Shown one piece after another: positions 32,993 to 40,832 of a DNA stretch of 64,000 nucleotides. The DNA lies in NCBI RefSeq assembly GCF_008124625.1, contig NZ_VNHM01000008.1, forward strand, positions 1-64,000, in the 5' to 3' direction. The stretch's first letter is position 1, and the number at the start of each line of letters is the position of its first letter. The notes under the pieces were generated by a model. It did no database searches. It saw nothing but the letters and a program-made list of their open reading frames with translations, and was not told where the DNA came from. This DNA is from Desulfallas thermosapovorans DSM 6562. Lineage in GTDB: Bacteria > Bacillota > Desulfotomaculia > Desulfotomaculales > Desulfallaceae. A program made the translations under genes and the position numbers.

Positions 32993-34176
32993 GTTATTTT
33001 GGTTACTTGACCCCTGAACAAAAGCAAAGGATATTTTATATCCCCCCCTGTCAGGAACCTTTGGATAGCGATAAGACAACACTGGCCCATGCTTTGGGGG
33101 CTGCTTTATATATGCCCGGCACACACCACAGGGCAATTAGCAATATTCTTGATAACCGGATACCCGGCCTGATATCCACTGTGCTCTGCCTGGAGGATGC
33201 CGTTGACGACCGGGAAGTGGACGAGGCGGAAAAAAACCTGGCCCGCGAGCTACGCAGGCTGTGTTATGCGAAAGATAAGGGGAGTGTTCTCCCCTTTATC
33301 TTTATCCGGGTCCGGAATATTGACCAGTTTAAGAGAATTACCAGAGATTACGGACCGGCGCTGGACGTTTTGACCGGGTTTGTATTCCCCAAATTTGAAT
33401 CAGGCCCGGGGTGGGAGTATTTTGCCCACCTGGCTCAAACCAATGCCCGGCTGGGCAGGACATTATACGGTATGCCCATATTGGAGAGCCCCCGGGTAAT
33501 TCACCGGGAATCCCGGGCCGCGCATCTTTTGGAGATTAAAAAGCTCTTGGATCAATTCAAGGATCTTGTTTTAAACGTGCGCATGGGGGCTACAGATTTA
33601 TCAGGCTTATATGGTTTGCGCAGGAGCCCCGAGTTAACTATTTACGATATTGCAGTGATTCGGGATTTTATTGCCGACCTGGTAAATATTTTTGGCCGGC
33701 CCGAGGACGGCTATGTAATTTCCGGTCCGGTTTGGGAATATTTTTCTTCGGGCTCCAGGGTTTTAAAACCACAATTAAGGCAAACCCCTTTTCGGGAACA
33801 GTTTGGCAGCGACGGCAGTAAATTACGGGAAAATCTACTGGGCGGCTATATTGACGGGCTGATCCGGGAGGTGATGCTGGACAAGGCCAACGGTTTAGTG
33901 GGCAAGACCATTATCCACCCCACTCACTTGCTGCCGGTGCAGGCGCTGTATGCCGTTACCCATGAGGAATACTGTGATGCAAGGGATATACTGGCCAATG
34001 GGGGCAACGGCGGGGTTACCAAAAGCATTTATAATAACAAGATGAACGAAGCCAAGCCACATACCAACTGGGCCCAAAAAATAATGATATTATCCAGGAT
34101 ATACGGGGTGCTCAATGAAGGATATGATTACACGAGCATTATCTTCGAAGGAGAAAAGTTACGATATATTGGATAG
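32989..34176 (+). CDS. HpcH/HpaI (CitE-like) lyase of the ter cluster
   Basis: A 395-residue CitE-like aldolase/lyase. It carries STVLCLEDAVDD (metal-ligand acid), FIFIRVRN, VFPKFESG and LNVRMGATDLSGL, the active-site strands of the HpcH/HpaI barrel. Ter-linked CitE homologues are recognised as part of a conserved biosynthetic module with the PRTase, StiP and HAD genes that follow here; the product of that module is not known. It shares an ATGA overlap with terC, so translation is coupled. Confidence 0.85.
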   Translation: MSYFGYLTPEQKQRIFYIPPCQEPLDSDKTTLAHALGAALYMPGTHHRAISNILDNRIPGLISTVLCLEDAVDDREVDEAEKNLARELRRLCYAKDKGSVLPFIFIRVRNIDQFKRITRDYGPALDVLTGFVFPKFESGPGWEYFAHLAQTNARLGRTLYGMPILESPRVIHRESRAAHLLEIKKLLDQFKDLVLNVRMGATDLSGLYGLRRSPELTIYDIAVIRDFIADLVNIFGRPEDGYVISGPVWEYFSSGSRVLKPQLRQTPFREQFGSDGSKLRENLLGGYIDGLIREVMLDKANGLVGKTIIHPTHLLPVQALYAVTHEEYCDARDILANGGNGGVTKSIYNNKMNEAKPHTNWAQKIMILSRIYGVLNEGYDYTSIIFEGEKLRYIG

Positions 34177-35524
34177 CTTAACGGTGGGTATTGAGATCGA
34201 GGAAAACTATTACGGCCTGCCGCTGGAGAGTGTTTTTGCCATGGCCGCCAGGAATAACCCCAAAAGGAGCTATTTGTTCGTCAGCAAGTTGATTGGCAAG
34301 CATATTCCGGTGCGCACCGGTACGCCTTTTATCACAGGGTTTCTTCTGGCGTCCAGGCTGGCCCGAACCCTGGGGTTGCCGGTTGCACAGCAGCATATCA
34401 GAGCCCTGGTGGATACCCTGGTCTATGACCGGGACGACCAGTTGGCTGCGGTTAACGGGTGTGGTCAGGTTTCCGGGTTCTGTGCACCATATCATTTACC
34501 TGGCCGGGTGCTGTTTGTCGGCTTTGCGGAAACTGCCACCGCCTTGGGTCACGCGGTTTTCAGCTCCTTTACAGGAGGCCACCGTTACCTGCATACCACC
34601 CGGGAAAACCTGGCGGGAGCATTTGACACATTATATTTTACCGAGGAGCACTGTCATGCTCCCGAACAGCGTTGCCTGATCAGCGACCATCTCCTGGTGG
34701 AGGGCAATGACCTGCTGGTTTTAATTGACGATGAAATCACTTCGGGCAATACCTGTCTTGATATCATAAGAACTATTCATAGCAAGTATCCCCAGCCGGA
34801 ATACGTGATTTTAACCATCCTGGACTGGCGCGATAAAAAGGCGCTGCTAAAATACAGCCGTGTGGAACAGGAGTTGGGTGTGCAGATCCGGGTATTGCCT
34901 CTCATCAAGGGAAGTTTTCAGTCCAAAGGCACATCCCCGGTATTGGATCATCCCCTTGCCTCCGCAGGCATGGCTGAGTGCCCGGCCGGTGCGGTACATA
35001 TGCTGCACCTCCCCTTTGGTTTGACTGTGGAGGCGAAGTTGGCTGCGGGCGAGGATAAGGATAACTCCGGTGGCACCGGGAACAGCTACCTGGCATATAC
35101 CGGGCGGTTTGGCCTGGATGAGCGGCAAAACAGCCGCTTGCATGATGAGGCCATAATGCTGGGACAAAGGTTGGCCAGCCAAAGAAAGGGTAAAAGGACG
35201 TTGTGCCTGGGTACCGGCGAGTTTATGTATTTGCCTTTTCTAATTGCCCGCTATATGGGTGACGGTATTTGGGTGCAGTCCACCACCCGCAGCCCGGTGC
35301 ATCCCCGACTGAGGGAGGATTACGGGGTTAAGTATGCCATAACCTATGAAGATCCTTTTCGCCCCGGTGTGCCCAACTATGTTTATAACATACCGCCCCG
35401 CAGTTATGATGAGGTGTATGTTTTTTGGGAACGCCGGGTATTGCCCGGGCAAGTGGCTCCGCTGGTGCGGGCACTGCAGCAGGCGGGTATACCCCATATA
35501 ACCTTTGTCTATTTTTGTGAATGA
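34115..35524 (+). CDS. Phosphoribosyltransferase-like protein with TRSP domain (ter cluster)
   Basis: A 469-residue two-part protein. The N-terminal half is a type I phosphoribosyltransferase: the PRPP-binding loop is LLVLIDDEITSGNTCLDII (about residues 208-226) and VGFAETATALGH precedes it. The C-terminal 170 residues form the ter-associated TRSP domain with LCLGTGEFMYLPFLIARYMG, STTRSPV and PRSYDEVYVFWE. The start shown overlaps the lyase gene by 62 bases; another ATG lies nine bases later, and neither has a strong ribosome site. Predicted to add a phosphoribosyl group to an unknown acceptor made by this cluster. Confidence 0.8.
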   Translation: MKDMITRALSSKEKSYDILDSLTVGIEIEENYYGLPLESVFAMAARNNPKRSYLFVSKLIGKHIPVRTGTPFITGFLLASRLARTLGLPVAQQHIRALVDTLVYDRDDQLAAVNGCGQVSGFCAPYHLPGRVLFVGFAETATALGHAVFSSFTGGHRYLHTTRENLAGAFDTLYFTEEHCHAPEQRCLISDHLLVEGNDLLVLIDDEITSGNTCLDIIRTIHSKYPQPEYVILTILDWRDKKALLKYSRVEQELGVQIRVLPLIKGSFQSKGTSPVLDHPLASAGMAECPAGAVHMLHLPFGLTVEAKLAAGEDKDNSGGTGNSYLAYTGRFGLDERQNSRLHDEAIMLGQRLASQRKGKRTLCLGTGEFMYLPFLIARYMGDGIWVQSTTRSPVHPRLREDYGVKYAITYEDPFRPGVPNYVYNIPPRSYDEVYVFWERRVLPGQVAPLVRALQQAGIPHITFVYFCE

Positions 35525-35628
35525 TTGACATTATCCAAAAACAGAGCGAAGTATTTGAAAAACCGGCACTAAAAGCGTATCAAACGGACTTTTCGAACAG
35601 TTCTTTAAACAACCGGAGGTGTCTGTAA
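35521..35628 (+). CDS. Possible 35-codon coupled leader ORF before stiP
   Basis: An ATG overlaps the preceding stop (TGATGA region) and opens a 35-codon frame (MIDIIQKQSEVFEKPALKAY...). Its TAA shares a base with an ATT that is a candidate start for the next gene. It could be a short coupling peptide rather than a functional protein. No homologue is recognised. Confidence 0.3.
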   Translation: MIDIIQKQSEVFEKPALKAYQTDFSNSSLNNRRCL

Positions 35629-36848
35629 TTAGTTTCAACACTTCACCTAAACATAACAAAAATGATGCGCGGGCGAATGAACAATTGGTGGATAAACATC
35701 CCCCGGGAATTTACAGTTATCCCACCGTTCCCGACCCTGTCCCGCTGGGCAGCTACACAGCCGGGGATGTGGTTTTTTTGTTAAAGGACATAGGCCCCTG
35801 CGTGGTGGAACAAAGCAACGAGGATAGGGAAAGGGCCATGCAAAGCGGTTGCCATTACTCTGAAATGTTGCCCATTGAATACCGGCCCACACGGGAATAT
35901 ATTGACTTGTTTCACAAGTCGTTAAAGGAAACCGGTCACCGGCTGGCCCTGGCCACGGCCATTACTGCCGAACACATTATCCGCCGGCGGGGTCGCCGGG
36001 TGGTGCTGGCATCCCTGGCCAGGGCGGGTACACCGGCGGGAGTGCTGGTCAAAAGGTACCTGAGGCATTTTCACAACATTGATGTTCCCCATTACAGCAT
36101 TTCCATCATCCGTGACCGGGGCATTGATCAAAATGCCATTATCTATATACTGCAAAGGCATCCCGGGTGCACTGTTCAATTCATTGACGGGTGGACCGGT
36201 AAAGGGGCCATCACTGCGGAATTGATCAAAGCTGTGGATACATTTGAACAACGGTTCCACATCGAGCCCGGCGTACTTGGCAAGGATTTGGCCGTGCTGG
36301 CTGACCCGGGGCATTGCGCCAATATTTTCGGTACCCGGGATGATTTTCTAATCCCCAGTGCCTGCCTTAATGCAACCATCTCGGGTTTAATGTCCAGGAC
36401 GGTATTGCGGGATGATTTAATCGGCCCCCTGGATTTTCACGGTGCCAAATATTATCGCGAACTGGCCGGGGAGGACTTGTCCAATTACTTTGTGGACACG
36501 GTGGCCGGGTATTTTACAAGCGCCTGGGAAAAAGCCAGGCGTATACTGCAGGAAAATCACCGCCTGGGGGTGGATGAAAACCCCTCCTGGCTGGGCAGGC
36601 GGGAAACACTGCGCATTCAGAAGGAGTTTGGTATCAAAAGTATAAACCTGGTCAAACCGGGGGTGGGGGAGACCACCAGGGTGCTGCTGCGCCGGGTGCC
36701 GTGGAAGATACTGGTTAAGGATGTCCACCATGCGGATATAAAGCATGTACTGCTGCTGGCCCGGGACCGGGGGGTGCCGGTGCAGGAATACTCCCGGATG
36801 AGTTACAGCTGCTGCGGGCTGATAAAGTCAATGGAGGACAGGAAATGA
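35619..36848 (+). CDS. StiP family protein (ter-cluster cysteine-protease-like, PELOTA-type)
   Basis: A protein of about 409 residues matching the StiP/ter-associated family: DVVFLLKDIGPCVVE, GCHYSEMLPIEYRPT, the RRGRRVVLASLARAGTPAGVL segment, FIDGWTGKGAITAEL, and near the end PWKILVKDVHHADIKHV with a pelota-like RNA-binding fold and SCCGLIK. Its activity is unproven; protease and RNA-binding roles have been proposed for the family. The GTG start shown lies inside the GGAGG itself; an ATT nine bases later has ideal spacing, so the true start may be non-standard. Confidence 0.8.
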   Translation: MSVISFNTSPKHNKNDARANEQLVDKHPPGIYSYPTVPDPVPLGSYTAGDVVFLLKDIGPCVVEQSNEDRERAMQSGCHYSEMLPIEYRPTREYIDLFHKSLKETGHRLALATAITAEHIIRRRGRRVVLASLARAGTPAGVLVKRYLRHFHNIDVPHYSISIIRDRGIDQNAIIYILQRHPGCTVQFIDGWTGKGAITAELIKAVDTFEQRFHIEPGVLGKDLAVLADPGHCANIFGTRDDFLIPSACLNATISGLMSRTVLRDDLIGPLDFHGAKYYRELAGEDLSNYFVDTVAGYFTSAWEKARRILQENHRLGVDENPSWLGRRETLRIQKEFGIKSINLVKPGVGETTRVLLRRVPWKILVKDVHHADIKHVLLLARDRGVPVQEYSRMSYSCCGLIKSMEDRK

Positions 36849-37756
36849 TATTTGCCAGTGACCTTGATCGTACTTTAATTTATTCCTCCAAGTTTACCGG
36901 TGATTACCCCGCCCCGGTGAAAGCGGTGGAAACCGGAGATTATTATTCCTACATGACGGCAGCTGCGGCGGAATTGCTGAAGGACCTGGCCGGTAAGGTG
37001 TTGTTTGTGCCCTGTACCACGAGGACGATGGAACAGTACCGGCGGATAGGTTTTTTGCAAAAAGAGGTGCCATGCCGTTATGCCGTCACCAGTAACGGGG
37101 CGAATATTCTGGTGAACGGGGTGCCGGACACCGCTTACCGGGCTGGTATAATGCGGGATATGGCCGGTGATTGCGCGGCGGGACCGGATATATTAAAGGT
37201 TTTCGGCCGGTTGTCCGGTGCCGGTTTTTGGAGCGCCCCCATGCGGCACGCTGATGAAGCTTTTTACTACTGTATTGTGGAGCGGGACAAGGTGCCGCTG
37301 CAGGAATTGGCCGATTTTAGCAACTGGGCCGGTAAACAAAACTGGCATGTGTCCCTCCAGGGACGCAAGCTGTACCTGGTGCCCCGGGTGGTTAATAAGT
37401 GGTCTGCTTTGCAGAGAGTGGTCCGGATGGCCGGTGACCACCGGGTGGTGGCTGCCGGGGATTCCTTGCTGGATTTGCCCCTTGTGCAGGGAGCGGATTA
37501 CGCCATATCTCCCGCCCACGGTGAACTATTTGAGCAATATAGCGGTTCTCATCTCTGTGCTTGTAACGACGGGCAGTCCAACCCGAAACACGGTTTATAT
37601 CAACAAGCACAATGGGTGTTTACCAAGTCTTCGGGCATAGCGGCCGGCGAGGAGATTATCAGGACCGTGCTGCAGTTGGCGCACGGGTTTCTGTGGCGAA
37701 AATCCCGACATGTTAACTTGTTTGAATCTGATAAAGGTTTTTGCCGGGACACTTAG
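36845..37756 (+). CDS. HAD-superfamily phosphatase of the ter cluster
   Basis: A 303-residue HAD hydrolase. Motif I is FASDLDRTLIYS (nucleophile Asp7 and the general-acid Asp9), motif II is in VPCTTRT, and motif III/IV is in VAAGDSLLDLPLVQGADYAI. The cap between residues about 85 and 190 is of the Cof/SPP type. Its substrate is probably a phosphorylated product of the neighbouring PRTase and lyase. It overlaps stiP by four bases (ATGA) and is followed by a terminator whose loop contains the gene's TAG. Confidence 0.85.
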   Translation: MIFASDLDRTLIYSSKFTGDYPAPVKAVETGDYYSYMTAAAAELLKDLAGKVLFVPCTTRTMEQYRRIGFLQKEVPCRYAVTSNGANILVNGVPDTAYRAGIMRDMAGDCAAGPDILKVFGRLSGAGFWSAPMRHADEAFYYCIVERDKVPLQELADFSNWAGKQNWHVSLQGRKLYLVPRVVNKWSALQRVVRMAGDHRVVAAGDSLLDLPLVQGADYAISPAHGELFEQYSGSHLCACNDGQSNPKHGLYQQAQWVFTKSSGIAAGEEIIRTVLQLAHGFLWRKSRHVNLFESDKGFCRDT

Positions 37757-37770
37757 CGGTGTCCTTTTTT
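37747..37770 (+). terminator. Terminator of the main ter operon
   Basis: GGACAC (37747-37752) pairs with GTGTCC (37759-37764), followed directly by six T residues (37765-37770). The stop codon of the HAD gene lies in the loop. Confidence 0.8.
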
Positions 37771-38035
37771 GTTTATAAAATGTTTGAAATTATATAGTAG
37801 AATGTTATTAGAAAACATATAGAATCAAGGATTCAGGGGCCTATTTGTCGAAATAAAAGCATGGACATTACGGTAAAAAGTTGCAAAAACATTACACCGG
37901 GTTGAAAAAATTATCAAGGCTGGTCCGCAGTTGTTTTAACCGGACAGCTGTGTGGTTATTTTAATGTACAATAATTTGCCGGAGCACTTGTCGAGAATAG
38001 AAAACTATAGTGCCGGGCACCGAAGGAGAAATGGG

Positions 38036-38722
38036 ATGAAATACAGCATACTATACCAGGGCGCTTTTCCCCTGCTGCAGGTAAACCTCCAGAAGGGCGA
38101 AGTGATCAAGGCGGAATCAGATGCCATGGTGGGCATGTCCGATACCATAGACGTGGAAGGCAAGATGGACGGGGGACTGCTGGGCGGCCTATCCCGCATG
38201 CTGGCGGGGGAAAGTTTTTTCTTCCAGACTCTGACCGCCCGCCGGGGAGCCGGGGAAGTGCTGCTGGCCCCGTCCATACCCGGAGATATCATTGATGTGG
38301 AGTTGGACGGGTCCTACAGTTTACTGGTACAAAAGGATGGATTCCTGGCGGGCGCAGCGGAATTACAGGTGTCCACCAAGATGCAAAACCTGGCCCAGGG
38401 TATTTTTTCCGGGGAAGGTTTCTTTGTGGTTAAGATTAGCGGCAATGGGATGGTATTTCTGAACACCTATGGCGGTATCCACGTCATTAATCTTGAGGCG
38501 GGTCAGGAATATATAGTGGACAACGGTCACCTGGTGGCCTGGCCCGATTATATGCAGTATTCCATTGAAAAGGCTTCCAGCGGCTGGATATCCACCTTTA
38601 CCTCGGGTGAGGTGGCGGTATGCCGGTTCAGGGGGCCGGGCCCGGTGATCATCCAAACCAGGAATCCCCGTGGATTTGGCAGCTGGATACGCCAATTTAT
38701 ACCTAACAAGAGTTCAAAGTAA
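38036..38722 (+). CDS. TIGR00266/AIM24-family protein
   Basis: A 228-residue all-beta protein. Markers are LQVNLQKGEVIKAESDAMVGMS, GGLLGGLSRMLAGESFFFQTLTA, GEVLLAPSIPGDI, and FFVVKISGNGMVFLNTYGGI. The AIM24/TIGR00266 family has a double-barrel fold and unknown function, and is often found with TerD-type proteins. GAAGGAG precedes the ATG by seven bases. It follows the ter operon terminator and precedes the TerD fusion gene, so it is part of the same functional neighbourhood. Confidence 0.88.
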   Translation: MKYSILYQGAFPLLQVNLQKGEVIKAESDAMVGMSDTIDVEGKMDGGLLGGLSRMLAGESFFFQTLTARRGAGEVLLAPSIPGDIIDVELDGSYSLLVQKDGFLAGAAELQVSTKMQNLAQGIFSGEGFFVVKISGNGMVFLNTYGGIHVINLEAGQEYIVDNGHLVAWPDYMQYSIEKASSGWISTFTSGEVAVCRFRGPGPVIIQTRNPRGFGSWIRQFIPNKSSK

Positions 38723-38780
38723 CATGCCAACCTAGTACCGCTCAAGGTTTCCTTTTTTGTTGCCGGGCAGGAAAACTAAA

Positions 38781-38809
38781 TTGACATAAGTGACAGGTAT
38801 AGATATAAG
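38781..38809 (+). promoter_or_regulatory. Promoter upstream of the TerD-TerA fusion gene
   Basis: TTGACA (38781-38786), 17-base spacer, TATAAG (38804-38809), about 33 bases before the start codon. A strong match to the housekeeping consensus. Confidence 0.7.
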
Positions 38810-38841
38810 AACCGGTAAAACTTTTAAATGAGGTGATGTTA

Positions 38842-40230
38842 TTGTCGTTAACCGTGAAGAGGGGGCAAAAAACTGATCTTACCAAAAACAATCCCGGGCT
38901 GGCGGAGGTCATGGTGGCCCTGGGCTGGGAAACCGGTGCCGCTGCCATTGAAATTGATGCTGCTGCCTTTATGCTGCAAAGCAACGGCAAATGCCGGGGG
39001 GACGAGGATTTTATATTTTACGGCAACCCCACGGGCCGCAGCGGTGCCGTAACTGTGGAAACCGCCCGGGTGCCGGATAAAGCGTGCATAAAAGTTAATC
39101 TGCCCGCGGTTCCCGCCGATGTGGCCAAAATTGCCATTACCCTCACTATTTATGAAGGTCCCCAAAGGGGCCACAACTTTGGACAGGTGCCCGGTGCATA
39201 CGTCAGGGTGACCGGTAACGGTAACCGGGAGTTGATCAGGTTTAACATGGATGGAGGCTTCTCCGCCGAAACCGCCATAGTGGTGGCCGAATTATACCGG
39301 CACCAGGGGGAATGGAAGTTCAACCCGGTGGCCATGGGGTATCACGGTGGATTAGCCGCCCTGTGCGGGGGCTTCGGCATCGAGGTGTCCGACCAGCCGG
39401 ACAGCGGGCCGGCCGGCCCCGGTTCCGGCCAGCCCGTCCAGCCCTCCGTCCGTCCGGCCCGGCCATCTGGTTCACCGTCCGGGGCGCCGCTTAATCTATC
39501 GGCCAGGACGTCCTCCAGACAACCGGCCAGCCAGGCCGGTCAGGAGGGAACTGCCAGCCATGCCGCTTCAGGTTCCCGGGCCGGCAAACCCTCCGGGCAG
39601 AGGATTAATCTTAGCAAAATTGAGCTCAAGAAAAAAGGCGACAGAATTAACCTGGAGAAAAAGGCCAACAACAAGCTGGGGGAAATACTGGTCAACCTGA
39701 ACTGGAACCAGCAAAAAACAAAACAATCCGGTGGTTTACTGGGCTCGCTCTTTGGCGGCGGCGGTGGCGGGGTCGACCTGGACCTGGGCTGCCTTATCCA
39801 TATGAAAAACGGGCAAAAGGGTGTTATCCAGGCCCTGGGTAATTCCTTCGGCTCATATCACAGTTTTCCCTATATTGCCCTCGATGGGGATGACCGTACA
39901 GGTGCGGTGGCCGGCGGTGAAAACCTGCGGATCAACGGCGATCATATTGCCGATTTTAAACGCATTCTTGTCTTTGCTTATATTTACGAGGGAGTGCCCA
40001 ACTGGGCCCAGGCCGACGGCGTGGTGACCATCAAGCAGCCCGGCGGTCCCGATATTGAAGTGCGGCTGGACGAGCATGACAAGCGTAAAATTATGTGCGC
40101 CATAGCCTTAATTGAAAATGTGAACGATGAAACCTTAAGCGTGGAGCGCCAGGTGCGCTATTTCTCGGGCCACCGGGAAATGGACAGTGCTTATAACTGG
40201 GGATTGCGCTGGAAGGCCGGGCGCAAGTAA
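38842..40230 (+). CDS. TerD-TerA-type two-domain tellurite-resistance protein
   Basis: A protein of 462 residues with two TerD-like domains. Domain one (1-185) follows the terD pattern (SLTVKRGQKTDLTKNNPGL, AELYRHQGEWKFNPVAMGY), but its acidic calcium loop is degenerate (VETARVPDKACIKVNL). A 90-residue Pro/Ser/Gly/Ala-rich linker follows. Domain two (from about 275) is TerA-like: GDRINLEKK, a GGLLGSLFGGGGGG insertion, VDLDLGCLIHM and IALDGDDRTGA with acidic residues kept. Start is TTG, placed seven bases after GAGGTG; two earlier in-frame starts lie inside that site. It has its own promoter. Confidence 0.88.
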   Translation: MSLTVKRGQKTDLTKNNPGLAEVMVALGWETGAAAIEIDAAAFMLQSNGKCRGDEDFIFYGNPTGRSGAVTVETARVPDKACIKVNLPAVPADVAKIAITLTIYEGPQRGHNFGQVPGAYVRVTGNGNRELIRFNMDGGFSAETAIVVAELYRHQGEWKFNPVAMGYHGGLAALCGGFGIEVSDQPDSGPAGPGSGQPVQPSVRPARPSGSPSGAPLNLSARTSSRQPASQAGQEGTASHAASGSRAGKPSGQRINLSKIELKKKGDRINLEKKANNKLGEILVNLNWNQQKTKQSGGLLGSLFGGGGGGVDLDLGCLIHMKNGQKGVIQALGNSFGSYHSFPYIALDGDDRTGAVAGGENLRINGDHIADFKRILVFAYIYEGVPNWAQADGVVTIKQPGGPDIEVRLDEHDKRKIMCAIALIENVNDETLSVERQVRYFSGHREMDSAYNWGLRWKAGRK

Positions 40231-40287
40231 TTAAATGCTGGTAAAATCCTTTTTCCTGAACAGGTTGTGCTTATATGGCCATAGCTC

Positions 40288-40425
40288 TTATTTATAAAGC
40301 TCATCTATATAATCCGCACTGTAATCGGCGCGGTTTTTCAATATCTCAAAAATCTTGATGCGCTGGGTAATGGATATGGTAAGTACCAGTGCGGTTAACA
40401 ATGCGGTGCAAATGATTTCGGTCAT
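40288..40425 (-). CDS. 45-residue single-helix membrane protein, unknown function
   Basis: Encodes MTEIICTALLTALVLTISIT, a membrane helix at the very start, then a charged helical tail (QRIKIFEILKNRADYSADYI...). CAGGTGAT precedes the ATG by five bases. It is convergent with the TerD fusion gene. The shape (N-terminal membrane anchor, amphipathic tail) is that of many small regulatory membrane proteins; no family is recognised. Confidence 0.55.
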   Translation of the reverse strand: MTEIICTALLTALVLTISITQRIKIFEILKNRADYSADYIDELYK

Positions 40426-40754
40426 AGCGATCACCTGTCTCGTAAATTTATCTTACTATATGCAATGGCTTGACAGAGTGAGACAGGAAACAACACTTAA
40501 ATTATGCCAAGAGCATGGTTGCGCCGGCCATGCTCTTTAGTTTATCTCGTCAACCGCCGCGAGAGTTAAACAGCGATAAAATCGAAATAAGTGCGGCTAA
40601 GGCTCAGGTGGGGTCAAAACCCCACCTGAACCAATTCTTCTTTATAAATCAAAGATAAATGGAGATAATGCTCAATATAATGATAATGCAGCATATTTCA
40701 GCCGCTCATAGTATTTGCCATGATTGTGTTAATTGCAATACTATTTCTTGTGAG
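40426..40754. other. Gap before htpG
   Basis: About 330 bases. It contains the hairpin at 40509-40537 and a possible -35 (TTGCCA, 40715-40720) and weak -10 (ATACTA, 40738-40743) ahead of the CIRCE element. No gene was seen. Confidence 0.4.
40509..40537. terminator. Hairpin terminator
   Basis: AAGAGCATGG (40509-40518) pairs with CCATGCTCTT (40528-40537), followed by TAGTTT. It lies between the small membrane gene and htpG and would insulate htpG from upstream transcription. Confidence 0.6.
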
Positions 40755-40781
40755 TTAGCACTCGCTACTAATGAGTGCTGA
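40755..40781 (+). promoter_or_regulatory. CIRCE element (HrcA operator) before htpG
   Basis: TTAGCACTC, exactly nine bases, then GAGTGCTGA: one base from the consensus CIRCE palindrome. It lies 52 bases upstream of the htpG ATG and predicts repression by HrcA, relieved on heat shock. Confidence 0.92.
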
Positions 40782-40832
40782 CAAAAGGGCTTTTCAATGC
40801 CAGCTTACAAGGCAAAAGGAGGTTTTCAATAC

